From positions 1 through 7,632 of the forward strand of contig JAMDBC010000046.1 in the NCBI GenBank assembly GCA_023484185.1: a stretch of 7,632 nucleotides of DNA, given 5' to 3'. The position numbers were made by a program, and so were the translations under genes. This DNA is from Chloroflexota bacterium. Its GTDB lineage: Bacteria > Chloroflexota > Anaerolineae > Anaerolineales > Villigracilaceae. A model generated the notes under the pieces. It was given only the letters and a program-made list of their open reading frames with translations, was not told where the DNA came from and made no database searches. Positions 1-5,194 of this stretch are shown one piece after another; the first letter of the stretch is position 1; each line of letters begins with the position of its first letter.

Positions 1-162
1 GCGTTGGCGTTTTTTCTTGCCACGGATGGTCGGGGAAGCCTCCAGCCACTCGGTGTGGGCTATTTCAAACTCAGCGTACAACTGCTCAAACTCGACCATT
101 GGCATCCCAATTAAACTTTTGGCGACCCGCGGTTTTCTGCGAAGTTTTTCGTATGTTATCAT
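1..162 (-). CDS. IS5-like transposase, N-terminal part (runs off left edge)
   Basis: Reading the minus strand from 162 gives 54 codons open to the window edge. The product starts MITYEKLRRKPRVAKSLIGM, continues with MVEFEQLYAEF, and ends in a basic run GKKKRQR. This layout (a YEKL..KP motif, a 'GM..VEFEQLY' helix, then a basic stretch) is what I know from the N-terminal helix-turn-helix part of IS5-group transposases with a DDE endonuclease domain. The catalytic DDE part would lie outside the window, so activity cannot be judged. ATG at 162 is preceded directly by GGAG, too close for normal use; an in-frame TTG two codons upstream (168-166) is the alternative start. An in-frame stop at 172-174 limits extension. 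I see no terminal inverted repeat between this gene and the coding remnant 10 bp upstream, so the element's edge is unclear. Family assignment is by recalled motif only. Confidence 0.55.
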   Translation of the reverse strand, partial: MITYEKLRRKPRVAKSLIGMPMVEFEQLYAEFEIAHTEWLEASPTIRGKKKRQR

Positions 163-171
163 CTCCAAAGT

Positions 172-339
172 TTACTCGCTCTGCTTCAATTGCACCACAT
201 ATCTATTCTTCCAAACCGTGAAGTCTTTCAAAACCGAGCCGCCGATGAATTCGCGCACGATGGAATTTTCGGGAATAAATTCCGGCCACAGCGGCAGGAA
301 CCATTCCAGGAAAGCCAGCAGGCGTTTAGAGTTTCCTTC
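172..339 (-). pseudogene. Unrecognised C-terminal coding remnant, 55 aa
   Basis: The minus strand holds an open frame from just after a stop (340-342) to a TAA at 172-174. It encodes 55 residues with protein-like composition: an aromatic amphipathic stretch (LLAFLEWFLPLWPEF), then IPENSIVREFIGGSVLKDF, then TVWKNRYVVQLKQSE at the end. There is no ATG and no ribosome binding site at its 5' end; the only internal alternative start is a GTG inside the IVRE motif. The composition suggests the genuine C-terminus of a longer gene that has been cut, or frameshifted, near 340. I do not recognise the family. It lies 10 bp upstream of the transposase fragment on the same strand, so insertion or recombination may have removed the rest. 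It could also be a chance open frame. Confidence 0.35.
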
Positions 340-395
340 TCACCAAGAAAGCGCCAAGGCAATCGCATCTTGCTGCCCAAACAATTGCATCCTGG

Positions 396-657
396 GAATG
401 GTGCGCCTATTGGGGTGCCGGGTTATATAATGCTACGGGACAGCGCATGACTGGGACTATGGCGATGGCGACAAAGTCTGGAATGTTGATTCATATGCTT
501 ACCATCCACAACAGGGTGGGGGGTTCTAGGGCATTCCAGCTATGGCTTGGTGGCCGCTGGAGCAGCGGGGCCGACGCGGGGTGCGGGCGTTGCGTTGGGT
601 TTGAATAGCTCCCCCGGCGACTCGAGCACAGGCATCGGTTTTCGCCTTGCCAGGTGA
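396..657 (+). pseudogene. Broken FGE-sulfatase / C-type-lectin-like protein, C-terminal part
   Basis: Three successive plus-strand frames carry pieces that join into one plausible protein end. Frame from 396 reads EWCAYWGAGLYNATGQR; from 452 reads WDYGDGDKVWNVDSYAYHPQ; from 546 reads LGGRWSSGADAG; from 601 reads LNSSPGDSSTGIGFRLAR, then TGA at 655-657. The last two changes of frame fall at G runs, 518-523 (six G) and 578-581 (four G). Removing one G from each joins the last three pieces. A third shift near 446 is needed for the first piece. 'GGRW..GA.AG' followed by 'IGFR.AR' at the very C-terminus is characteristic of formylglycine-generating-enzyme-like (SUMF1, C-type lectin fold) domains, including many targets of diversity-generating retroelements. 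The N-terminal part is not visible. Either the gene is dead or the G runs are miscounted in the assembly. Family call moderate; the first two pieces are less certain. Confidence 0.45.
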
Positions 658-839
658 AATAGCTTTTGGCCTTTGATGATTGGACTTTGTATGGATGCCC
701 GGAGAGTTCAAGATCAAATAATGCGCATTTTACAAAAAATCGGCGCTTGAAATTAAAAAATTAAAAGAAATTGACAATCATTTGCCCGGCATCTTTCCAT
801 GCCATCCGCGAGGCTTATAGCGAACGGGAAAATCGAATA
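658..839. other. Intergenic, no gene recognised
   Basis: AT-rich stretch between the broken FGE-like gene and the tRNA terminator. It contains A and T runs around 730-775. A short plus-strand open frame from 663 to 761 follows the FGE-like stop closely, but it has no start signal and matches nothing I know. No promoter or repeat stands out. Confidence 0.4.
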
Positions 840-856
840 ACAAAGTGTGCCTTTGT
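840..856 (-). terminator. Weak intrinsic terminator after tRNA-Glu
   Basis: Just downstream of the tRNA 3' end on the minus strand, ACAAAG and CTTTGT form a perfect 6-bp stem around a 5-nt loop. The T-rich tail TATTCGATTTT follows. The stem is short and AT-rich, so termination may be partial, but the position (5 nt after the discriminator base) is right for a tRNA unit. Confidence 0.35.
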
Positions 857-861
857 CGAGG

Positions 862-934
862 TGCCCCCATGGGGATTCGAACCCCAGTTTGGGCCTTGAG
901 AGGGCCCCGTCCTGGGCCTCTAGACGATGGGGGC
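862..934 (-). tRNA. tRNA-Glu (anticodon CTC)
   Basis: The minus strand folds as a complete cloverleaf of 73 nt. Acceptor stem GCCCCCA pairs with TGGGGGC; the D arm is GTC...GAC with the TAGAGG loop; the anticodon stem GGGCC pairs with GGCCC around the loop CTCTCAA; the T arm is TGGGG, TTCGAAT, CCCCA; the discriminator base is A. The anticodon CTC (complement of 898-900) reads GAG, glutamate. CCA is not encoded: the next base is C but the following bases are TC. No intron or mismatch is seen. It has its own promoter 37 nt upstream and a small terminator downstream, so it is a single-gene unit between a decayed region and the glycosyltransferase gene on the same strand. Confidence 0.95.
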
Positions 935-970
935 GTTTGTGCTTCGCATTTCGAAGCGTGAGGCGGCGAG

Positions 971-999
971 ATTGTAACATCAGGCTTGCAAGCCGTCAA
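971..999 (-). promoter_or_regulatory. Sigma-70 type promoter of tRNA-Glu with palindromic spacer
   Basis: On the minus strand TTGACG (-35, 999-994) and TACAAT (-10, 976-971) are separated by exactly 17 bp, and TG sits at the extended -10 position. Transcription would start about 30 nt before the mature tRNA. The 12-bp perfect palindrome GGCTTGCAAGCC (983-994) occupies the spacer next to the -35 box; it could be an operator or chance. Confidence 0.7.
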
Positions 1000-1030
1000 T
1001 TTGAGCTGAGTTTCATTTGAGCTGAATTTC
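999..1030. repeat. Tandem 16-bp direct repeat, two copies
   Basis: ATTTGAGCTGAGTTTC (999-1014) is followed immediately by ATTTGAGCTGAATTTC (1015-1030), differing at one base. The repeat sits between the tRNA promoter -35 box and the stop codon of the glycosyltransferase gene, touching both. It may be a simple slippage duplication. Confidence 0.7.
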
Positions 1031-2600
1031 ATGGGGTGCTGGAAACAATGTGATATATGTCACCGATGTTGCTGATGAAAACCGGTTCTATTTTTGCCAT
1101 TTGATAAAGTTGACTCGGCTTAGGCAGGTTTTCCCTAAAGTTGAATATCCTGAACCAAATGATATAGCCGCCTCCAGCTGGACCGATTGACTGCTGGAAT
1201 TTTTCCAGGGAAACTTTATCCAACCCTCCTTTTTTATCCGCCCTTGGCAGACTCTTAATATCCTGTCGTGTGTAGAACCAGGCCGGGGCCTCATAATTAC
1301 TATAAAGATTTTGGTGCGTGTCGGATAATGTTTGGACCGATGTCAGGAAATCGGATTCCCTTAAAATGGTCGTGTTATAGATGTTAGTGCCGCTGGTTTC
1401 CACTCCTGATGATTTTCGCAGATAATCCCCTAGTTTTGAAACGGGATAGATCAGCCATAGGACAAATAATACTGCCATGATCTGATACTTCAGCTTCGCG
1501 CTTGGACTGTCGTGCCGGGGCGGGATCAATTCCTCCATCGCTGCAAAGATAATAATCAAAAGAGATGGCAATATTATGACGTGTATGCGCTGACTTTCCA
1601 GGTTGTCAAACTCGTAATAGCTCACATAGAACACAAGCATGCCCCCATATATTACAGAGAAGATCAGGTTCGCCATCTGGGATTCTGAGATCAGAAGATT
1701 GAACCAATTTTTCCAGTAGGCAGGCCGCCGGTTGACCAAAACCAGGATCACAACGATTGCCATCAGGAGACCGATCGGGGTCGCAATTCGAATGATGCTG
1801 TATGGGAGAAACCAATACATGAATTTCTCGACGAATATATAAAAATTCCCCGGCGGAAGTGCCATCATGTATGATCCAAATAATGATCCGCTTATGTGGT
1901 AGTTGTGGAATATGCCCCAACTGATGATGGGGATTCCGGCAAAAGCAAAGAAAGCGGCGCTGACAAGAAGCGCTTTGATCAAGTGCCTTCGATAATAGTA
2001 AAGCAGGAATATCGAGCCTGTTAGAGCCAGCACCAATCCGGCATATCTTTGAAAAGATGCCAGGCAGGCTAATAGGCCCATTAACAATACGTGGGTCACT
2101 TTTCGTGTGTCCACGAAGTTCTTGGCGGAGACCAAAAATAATACAATAAACAACAGCAGTAGAGGGTCGGATGCAATATTGGCGGAAATTTGTATGATCC
2201 CCAGGCAGGTCAGGATGATCGAGCTCCCTAAATATGCGTAGATCGATTTTTCGGGATAAGTCTTGTAGAACAGAATTCCTGAAAAGAAAACGATCAATCC
2301 AAAGATAATGGCATTAAGATGCCAGCCTGCCTGGAAAATATCCATGCCTGTGATGCGGCTCAGTACGACCAGGATGATCGCATAAAGAGGAGGCCACTGA
2401 GTCATGGGGCTGCCATAAAGATCGATAAATCCCCGGCCTCGCATAAGGTTTGCGGCCGCAGACAGATTCAGCACCGCATCCGTGGATAGGCCGGGACCGA
2501 ATCGATAAGTCGCAAGGTAAATAATGGATACGCCAGCTATGGAAGATAATATAAGAAAGTAAATAAAAAGCTGAAAATTCCTGTCCTTCACTCTTTGCAT
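1029..2600 (-). CDS. Multi-pass membrane glycosyltransferase, GT-C / GT39-like
   Basis: A 523-residue polytopic membrane protein. About 11-12 hydrophobic segments are visible, roughly at residues 11-31, 72-82, 95-112, 120-140, 147-160, 170-203, 208-230, 268-289, 310-328, 340-356 and 373-388, followed by a soluble C-terminal tail of about 135 residues. The first outer loop carries a GLSTDAVLNLSAAANLMRG motif, then 'QWPPLY'. This matches GT-C enzymes of the PMT_2/ArnT-like group, where an acidic residue in this loop (here probably D41) is catalytic and the sugar donor is a polyprenyl-phosphate sugar. Acceptor and sugar cannot be told from sequence. The ATG at 2600 is supported by GGGAGC six bases upstream. 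The gene appears monocistronic; the tRNA downstream has its own promoter. It could be called only a GT39-family or hypothetical membrane protein by other criteria. Confidence 0.75.
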   Translation of the reverse strand: MQRVKDRNFQLFIYFLILSSIAGVSIIYLATYRFGPGLSTDAVLNLSAAANLMRGRGFIDLYGSPMTQWPPLYAIILVVLSRITGMDIFQAGWHLNAIIFGLIVFFSGILFYKTYPEKSIYAYLGSSIILTCLGIIQISANIASDPLLLLFIVLFLVSAKNFVDTRKVTHVLLMGLLACLASFQRYAGLVLALTGSIFLLYYYRRHLIKALLVSAAFFAFAGIPIISWGIFHNYHISGSLFGSYMMALPPGNFYIFVEKFMYWFLPYSIIRIATPIGLLMAIVVILVLVNRRPAYWKNWFNLLISESQMANLIFSVIYGGMLVFYVSYYEFDNLESQRIHVIILPSLLIIIFAAMEELIPPRHDSPSAKLKYQIMAVLFVLWLIYPVSKLGDYLRKSSGVETSGTNIYNTTILRESDFLTSVQTLSDTHQNLYSNYEAPAWFYTRQDIKSLPRADKKGGLDKVSLEKFQQSIGPAGGGYIIWFRIFNFRENLPKPSQLYQMAKIEPVFISNIGDIYHIVSSTP

Positions 2601-2633
2601 TCTAAAGCTCCCATTTGGGTTTGTAATGTTTTT

Positions 2634-2663
2634 ATTCTACTATAACTGACCTTTCGCTGAAAA
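2634..2663 (-). promoter_or_regulatory. Candidate promoter of the glycosyltransferase gene
   Basis: On the minus strand TTTTCA (2663-2658) and TAGAAT (2639-2634) are 18 bp apart, about 34 bp before the start codon. The -10 box is good (5 of 6), the -35 box weak (4 of 6). Confidence 0.3.
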
Positions 2664-2695
2664 TTCTGGTACGAATTTCCTGATAGCCTCAGGGC

Positions 2696-2851
2696 ATGAA
2701 CCCTGAAATTGACATCACCAGCGAACCGATTGACGACTTTCCGCTTTTGCTGGAAGTCCTGATACTGCTGGGCCTGCCGCGTCTCATTGACTAGCGCCCG
2801 AAGCGTTACGGATTGCATCAGGGCTTGAGTTGGGGCTGGATAGCCGCCATG
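2696..2851 (+). pseudogene. Decayed IS1634-like (DUF4277) transposase N-terminus
   Basis: From ATG 2696 the plus strand reads MNPEIDITSEPIDDFPLLLE, then VLILLGLPRLID, then an in-frame TAG (2792-2794). The same frame continues with RPKRYGLHQGLSWGWIAA to about 2848. The patterns 'DD.PLLLE.L..LGLP.LID' and 'HQGLSWGW.A' are the opening of the DUF4277 domain that starts many IS1634-group transposases, where an Arg or similar residue replaces the stop. After about 2851 the resemblance fades, and a stop follows at the TGA around 2918. The rest of the transposase is absent because the amidohydrolase promoter and gene follow. So this is a truncated relic with a premature stop. No ribosome binding site precedes the ATG. 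Assignment rests on recalled motifs. Confidence 0.55.
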
Positions 2852-2925
2852 CCCCTGAACCCGCGCTATTTGTCGTCCGCCGCAAGCTCTGGAAAAACCT
2901 TGAGAAATCGACCGGGCTGACCGGC

Positions 2926-2954
2926 TTGTCTGGTCAGATGTTTTCAAATATACT
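2926..2954 (+). promoter_or_regulatory. Promoter giving a leaderless amidohydrolase mRNA
   Basis: TTGTCT (2926-2931) and TATACT (2949-2954) are exactly 17 bp apart. The expected start point, about 7 nt after the -10 box, coincides with the A of ATG 2962, which lacks any Shine-Dalgarno sequence. Confidence 0.55.
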
Positions 2955-2961
2955 GATTGAC

Positions 2962-4230
2962 ATGAACCCACTGATTGCATTTCAAAACGTTACCTTGATC
3001 GACGGCACCGGACGCGAACCCGCCTCCGACTCGACTGTAATCGTCCGCAATGGCAAAATTATTTATGCCGGGCTGACAAAGAATCGCCCCGCGTCCAGCG
3101 AGCGGACCATCACGCTGGATCTGCGCGGAAAATATCTTCTGCCTGGTTTGATCGATTGCCACGTCCATCTTTCTGGCAGCGGCGAAGTGGACAGCCAGTT
3201 CAAAGTCGACGACGGTTCGATGACTTTGAAAATCCTGGACAATGCTCGCAAGAATCTCGCGGCTGGAATTACCACCGTGCGCGACCTCGGCGGCTGGAAT
3301 GAGCTTGAGTTTGCGGTGCGGCGCGCCATCCAGCAAGGGGAGTTTAGCGGCTCACGCATGATGCTGGCCGGACGATTTATTTCCATCACCGAATCGGGCG
3401 CGGACTATTACGAAGGCATGTATCGCATGGCCGATGGCCTGGAGGAAGTCCGCAAGGCGGTGCGTGAACAAATTCGGAACGGCGCAGACCTGATCAAGCT
3501 GGGCGTGACCGGCGCAGTATTAGTGGAGGATGGCGTCCCCGGCGCGACACATTTTAATTCAGATGAAATCCGCGTGGCTGTGGAAGAAGCAGCCAAATTT
3601 GGCAGACGCGTCGCGGCGCACGCGCACGGCATTGATGGAATCCGCAAGGCGGTTCAAGCGGGCGTACACAGCATCGAACACGGCACTTTTCTGCATCAAG
3701 GCCCGGACGTGATCGAAGACATGGCGAAGCGCGGCATTTTTCTTGTGCCGACTCTCAAAGCGGGTTGGGATGTGATCGAAGGCGACACGTCGAAAGTTCC
3801 GCAATGGATCATTGATAAATCTTTGTCGATCCAGGATGACAGCGTCAAATCTTTGAAGATGGCTTATGAAGCAGGCGTTCCGATTGCAATGGGCAGCGAC
3901 GCGGCTACGCCGCTTAATTTTCACGGCGAGAATGGACTGGAAATCTATTGGATGGGACAAACCGGAATGAAGCCGATGGATGCGCTGGTTTCGTCCACGC
4001 TGACAGCGTCCAAAGCGCTCGGTTGGGATTCGTGGCTTGGCTCGCTTGAAGCAGGTAAGGCCGCGGATCTGTTGATCATGGATGAGAATCCGCTCGAGGA
4101 TCTGCGGCGGCTGGCCGACAAGAAATTGATCCGCGCGGTCTTTCTGAACGGCAAACTGGCCGCGCGCCAACCAATGGATAATTATCCCGAAGAAACTTTG
4201 GCAAAGGATTGTTTGTCCGTTGGGAATTAA
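2962..4230 (+). CDS. Metal-dependent amidohydrolase, Xaa-Pro dipeptidase (prolidase)-like
   Basis: With start ATG 2962 the product has 422 residues, normal for this family. An N-terminal beta-sandwich strand set (NVTLIDGTG, VRNGKI) leads to the TIM barrel. Metal-site motifs of the amidohydrolase superfamily are all visible: HxH in IDCHVHLSG (H67, H69), the lysine of DLIKLG (K179, normally carboxylated and bridging two metals), AHAHG (H220/H222), SIEHGTF (H240) and MGSDAATP (D313). The C-terminus has the usual 'GSLEAGKAADLLIMDENPLED' composite-domain ending. The set K, H, H, D with EHGTF places it in the group that hydrolyses dipeptides with C-terminal Pro, Arg or similar residues; the true substrate is not readable. 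No signal peptide, so cytoplasmic. The frame stays open upstream to a TTG at 2830, but that extension overlaps the transposase relic, is unlike the family, and lies upstream of the promoter; hence the 2962 start. Confidence 0.85.
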   Translation: MNPLIAFQNVTLIDGTGREPASDSTVIVRNGKIIYAGLTKNRPASSERTITLDLRGKYLLPGLIDCHVHLSGSGEVDSQFKVDDGSMTLKILDNARKNLAAGITTVRDLGGWNELEFAVRRAIQQGEFSGSRMMLAGRFISITESGADYYEGMYRMADGLEEVRKAVREQIRNGADLIKLGVTGAVLVEDGVPGATHFNSDEIRVAVEEAAKFGRRVAAHAHGIDGIRKAVQAGVHSIEHGTFLHQGPDVIEDMAKRGIFLVPTLKAGWDVIEGDTSKVPQWIIDKSLSIQDDSVKSLKMAYEAGVPIAMGSDAATPLNFHGENGLEIYWMGQTGMKPMDALVSSTLTASKALGWDSWLGSLEAGKAADLLIMDENPLEDLRRLADKKLIRAVFLNGKLAARQPMDNYPEETLAKDCLSVGN

Positions 4231-4250
4231 TGGACTTCATTCGGAATAAT

Positions 4251-4314
4251 CCACAGATTGCGCAGATTTCACCGATCCTTTTATTTCAATCTGTGCAATC
4301 TGCGAAATCTATGG
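4251..4314. repeat. Imperfect palindrome of 9-bp units between convergent genes
   Basis: Left arm 4251-4277 and right arm 4288-4314 are reverse complements at about 22 of 27 positions, around a short AT-rich loop. Each arm is built from 9-bp units (CAGATTnnn on the left, AATCTnnnn on the right). It sits between the ends of the amidohydrolase (4230) and DUF4230 (4349) genes and could end transcription from both sides. I recall similar AATCTG/CAGATT palindromes as dispersed repeats in environmental bacteria; that is memory, not a search. Confidence 0.6.
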
Positions 4315-4348
4315 AAGGCATCCCAGCAAAAGCTATTTCAAGCAATGT

Positions 4349-5011
4349 CTACTTTACAAAAATCGTATTCTGATATCCGAGCGCCGCAAAGAATTTGGAA
4401 AGATATGCCTCCGCGTTTTGTTGCGCTTGTTGAAGAATACCATCGTCCAGCGCGGCCGTTGTGATCTTATCCTTACCGGATTGAACCGCCGCGATCACAA
4501 GGTTCGGATCGAGCTTTGCAAACACGCCGGTCTGCATGTTGTAGACTTTGGTCTTGTCTTCATTCACCGTGGTGACAAAAATTTCGGCAGGCGGCAGTTT
4601 TACAGAAAGCACGCTGTTCTGTAATTGCAGGTCGCTCGGACTTAATTTTTGCATGTCGATACCGGCGATGACCGTGCCGTGAATTTGCACGAGGATCTGG
4701 TTGCCAAACGCGAAAGCAAATGTTCCCTGGTTGGTTTCGGCGGTCACCACCTGTTCCACGCTGTATTGAATCGTCTCGAGCCGCGCCAAAGCCTGGATCT
4801 GGTTGATGTACGTCACCGGGTCGGGGATGATGGTCGGTGTTGGGTGCATCAAGTCTGAGACCTGGGTCTGCAATGAGCTGTTTGCCTGCTGGATCGGGCT
4901 AAGGGTTTTATCAGCAGTATCCTGCACCGTTCTGACAATATAATAAACCCCCACCGCCAGCACGATCAGGATCAACAGCGAAAACAAAGTCGAACTGCGA
5001 TTTTCTTTCAT
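4349..5011 (-). CDS. DUF4230 family membrane-anchored protein
   Basis: The 220-residue product has a short basic N-terminus (MKENR), one transmembrane segment at about residues 8-26, a coiled or linker stretch with 'HPTPTIIPDP' (56-65), then the domain from about 74 to 215. The domain shows the DUF4230 pattern: LARLETIQYSVEQVV, a GxxxxGIDM motif (112-120), 'LPPAEIF' (139-145), and a long C-terminal helix rich in Q and A ending ALGYQNTIFVK. The family has no established function that I know; members are single-pass proteins with the domain outside the membrane. ATG 5011 is chosen because GAGGAG lies six bases upstream. The frame is open to 5179, but the added 56 residues run through the leader hairpin and the promoter. 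It is transcribed away from the PhnD-type gene, with overlapping promoters. Confidence 0.75.
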   Translation of the reverse strand: MKENRSSTLFSLLILIVLAVGVYYIVRTVQDTADKTLSPIQQANSSLQTQVSDLMHPTPTIIPDPVTYINQIQALARLETIQYSVEQVVTAETNQGTFAFAFGNQILVQIHGTVIAGIDMQKLSPSDLQLQNSVLSVKLPPAEIFVTTVNEDKTKVYNMQTGVFAKLDPNLVIAAVQSGKDKITTAALDDGILQQAQQNAEAYLSKFFAALGYQNTIFVK

Positions 5012-5039
5012 CTTATTCTCCTCACGAAAGTATCTTTTC

Positions 5040-5101
5040 AAAAAAGCGGGGCATGGGATGTTTTGGGCGAGTAAAGCCCGCCCAAAACGTCCCACTTCCC
5101 C
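5040..5101 (-). terminator. Attenuator-like hairpin with U tract in the DUF4230 leader
   Basis: On the minus strand a 16-bp stem (5094-5079 with 5069-5054; one G-T pair) encloses a 9-nt loop. GGGG (5101-5098) and CCCC (5051-5048) can extend it across a small internal loop. GC and then six T (5045-5040) follow directly, which is the form of a strong intrinsic terminator. It lies between the likely start point (about 5138) and the start codon at 5011, so it would stop transcription before the gene unless the fold is prevented. Confidence 0.6.
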
Positions 5102-5137
5102 CCTTCTTTTTGAGAAGACACTCACGAATCCTTGAAC

Positions 5138-5166
5138 TTGTCTTATTATAGCAATGCTTGTATCAT
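5138..5166 (+). promoter_or_regulatory. Promoter of the first PhnD-type gene
   Basis: TTGTCT (5138-5143) and TATCAT (5161-5166) are 17 bp apart, giving a leader of about 22 nt before ATG 5195. The layout closely matches the promoter of the second PhnD-type gene. Confidence 0.5.
5145..5153 (-). promoter_or_regulatory. Extended -10 promoter of the DUF4230 gene
   Basis: On the minus strand TGC is followed by a perfect TATAAT (5150-5145). There is no good -35 box, as is usual for extended -10 promoters. The element lies inside the spacer of the plus-strand promoter 5138-5166, so the two divergent promoters overlap. Confidence 0.5.
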
Positions 5167-5194
5167 TAACACTGGACAAACCTGTAAGGGACGG

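Noticed and set aside
17..430. 137-residue plus-strand open frame
   Set aside because: It runs opposite the transposase fragment and the 55-residue remnant, has no ribosome site and no protein-like motifs. The minus-strand reading is clearly better.
2830..2961. Upstream extension of the amidohydrolase frame from TTG 2830
   Set aside because: It overlaps the transposase relic, is not part of the family domain, and lies mostly upstream of the promoter whose start point is at ATG 2962.
3559..4170. 203-residue minus-strand open frame inside the amidohydrolase
   Set aside because: Shadow of a strongly supported gene with all metal-site motifs in the opposite frame; no start signals or motifs of its own.
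5012..5179. Upstream extension of the DUF4230 frame
   Set aside because: It would be encoded by the leader hairpin and promoter, and the internal ATG at 5011 has an ideal GAGGAG site and starts a proper membrane anchor.
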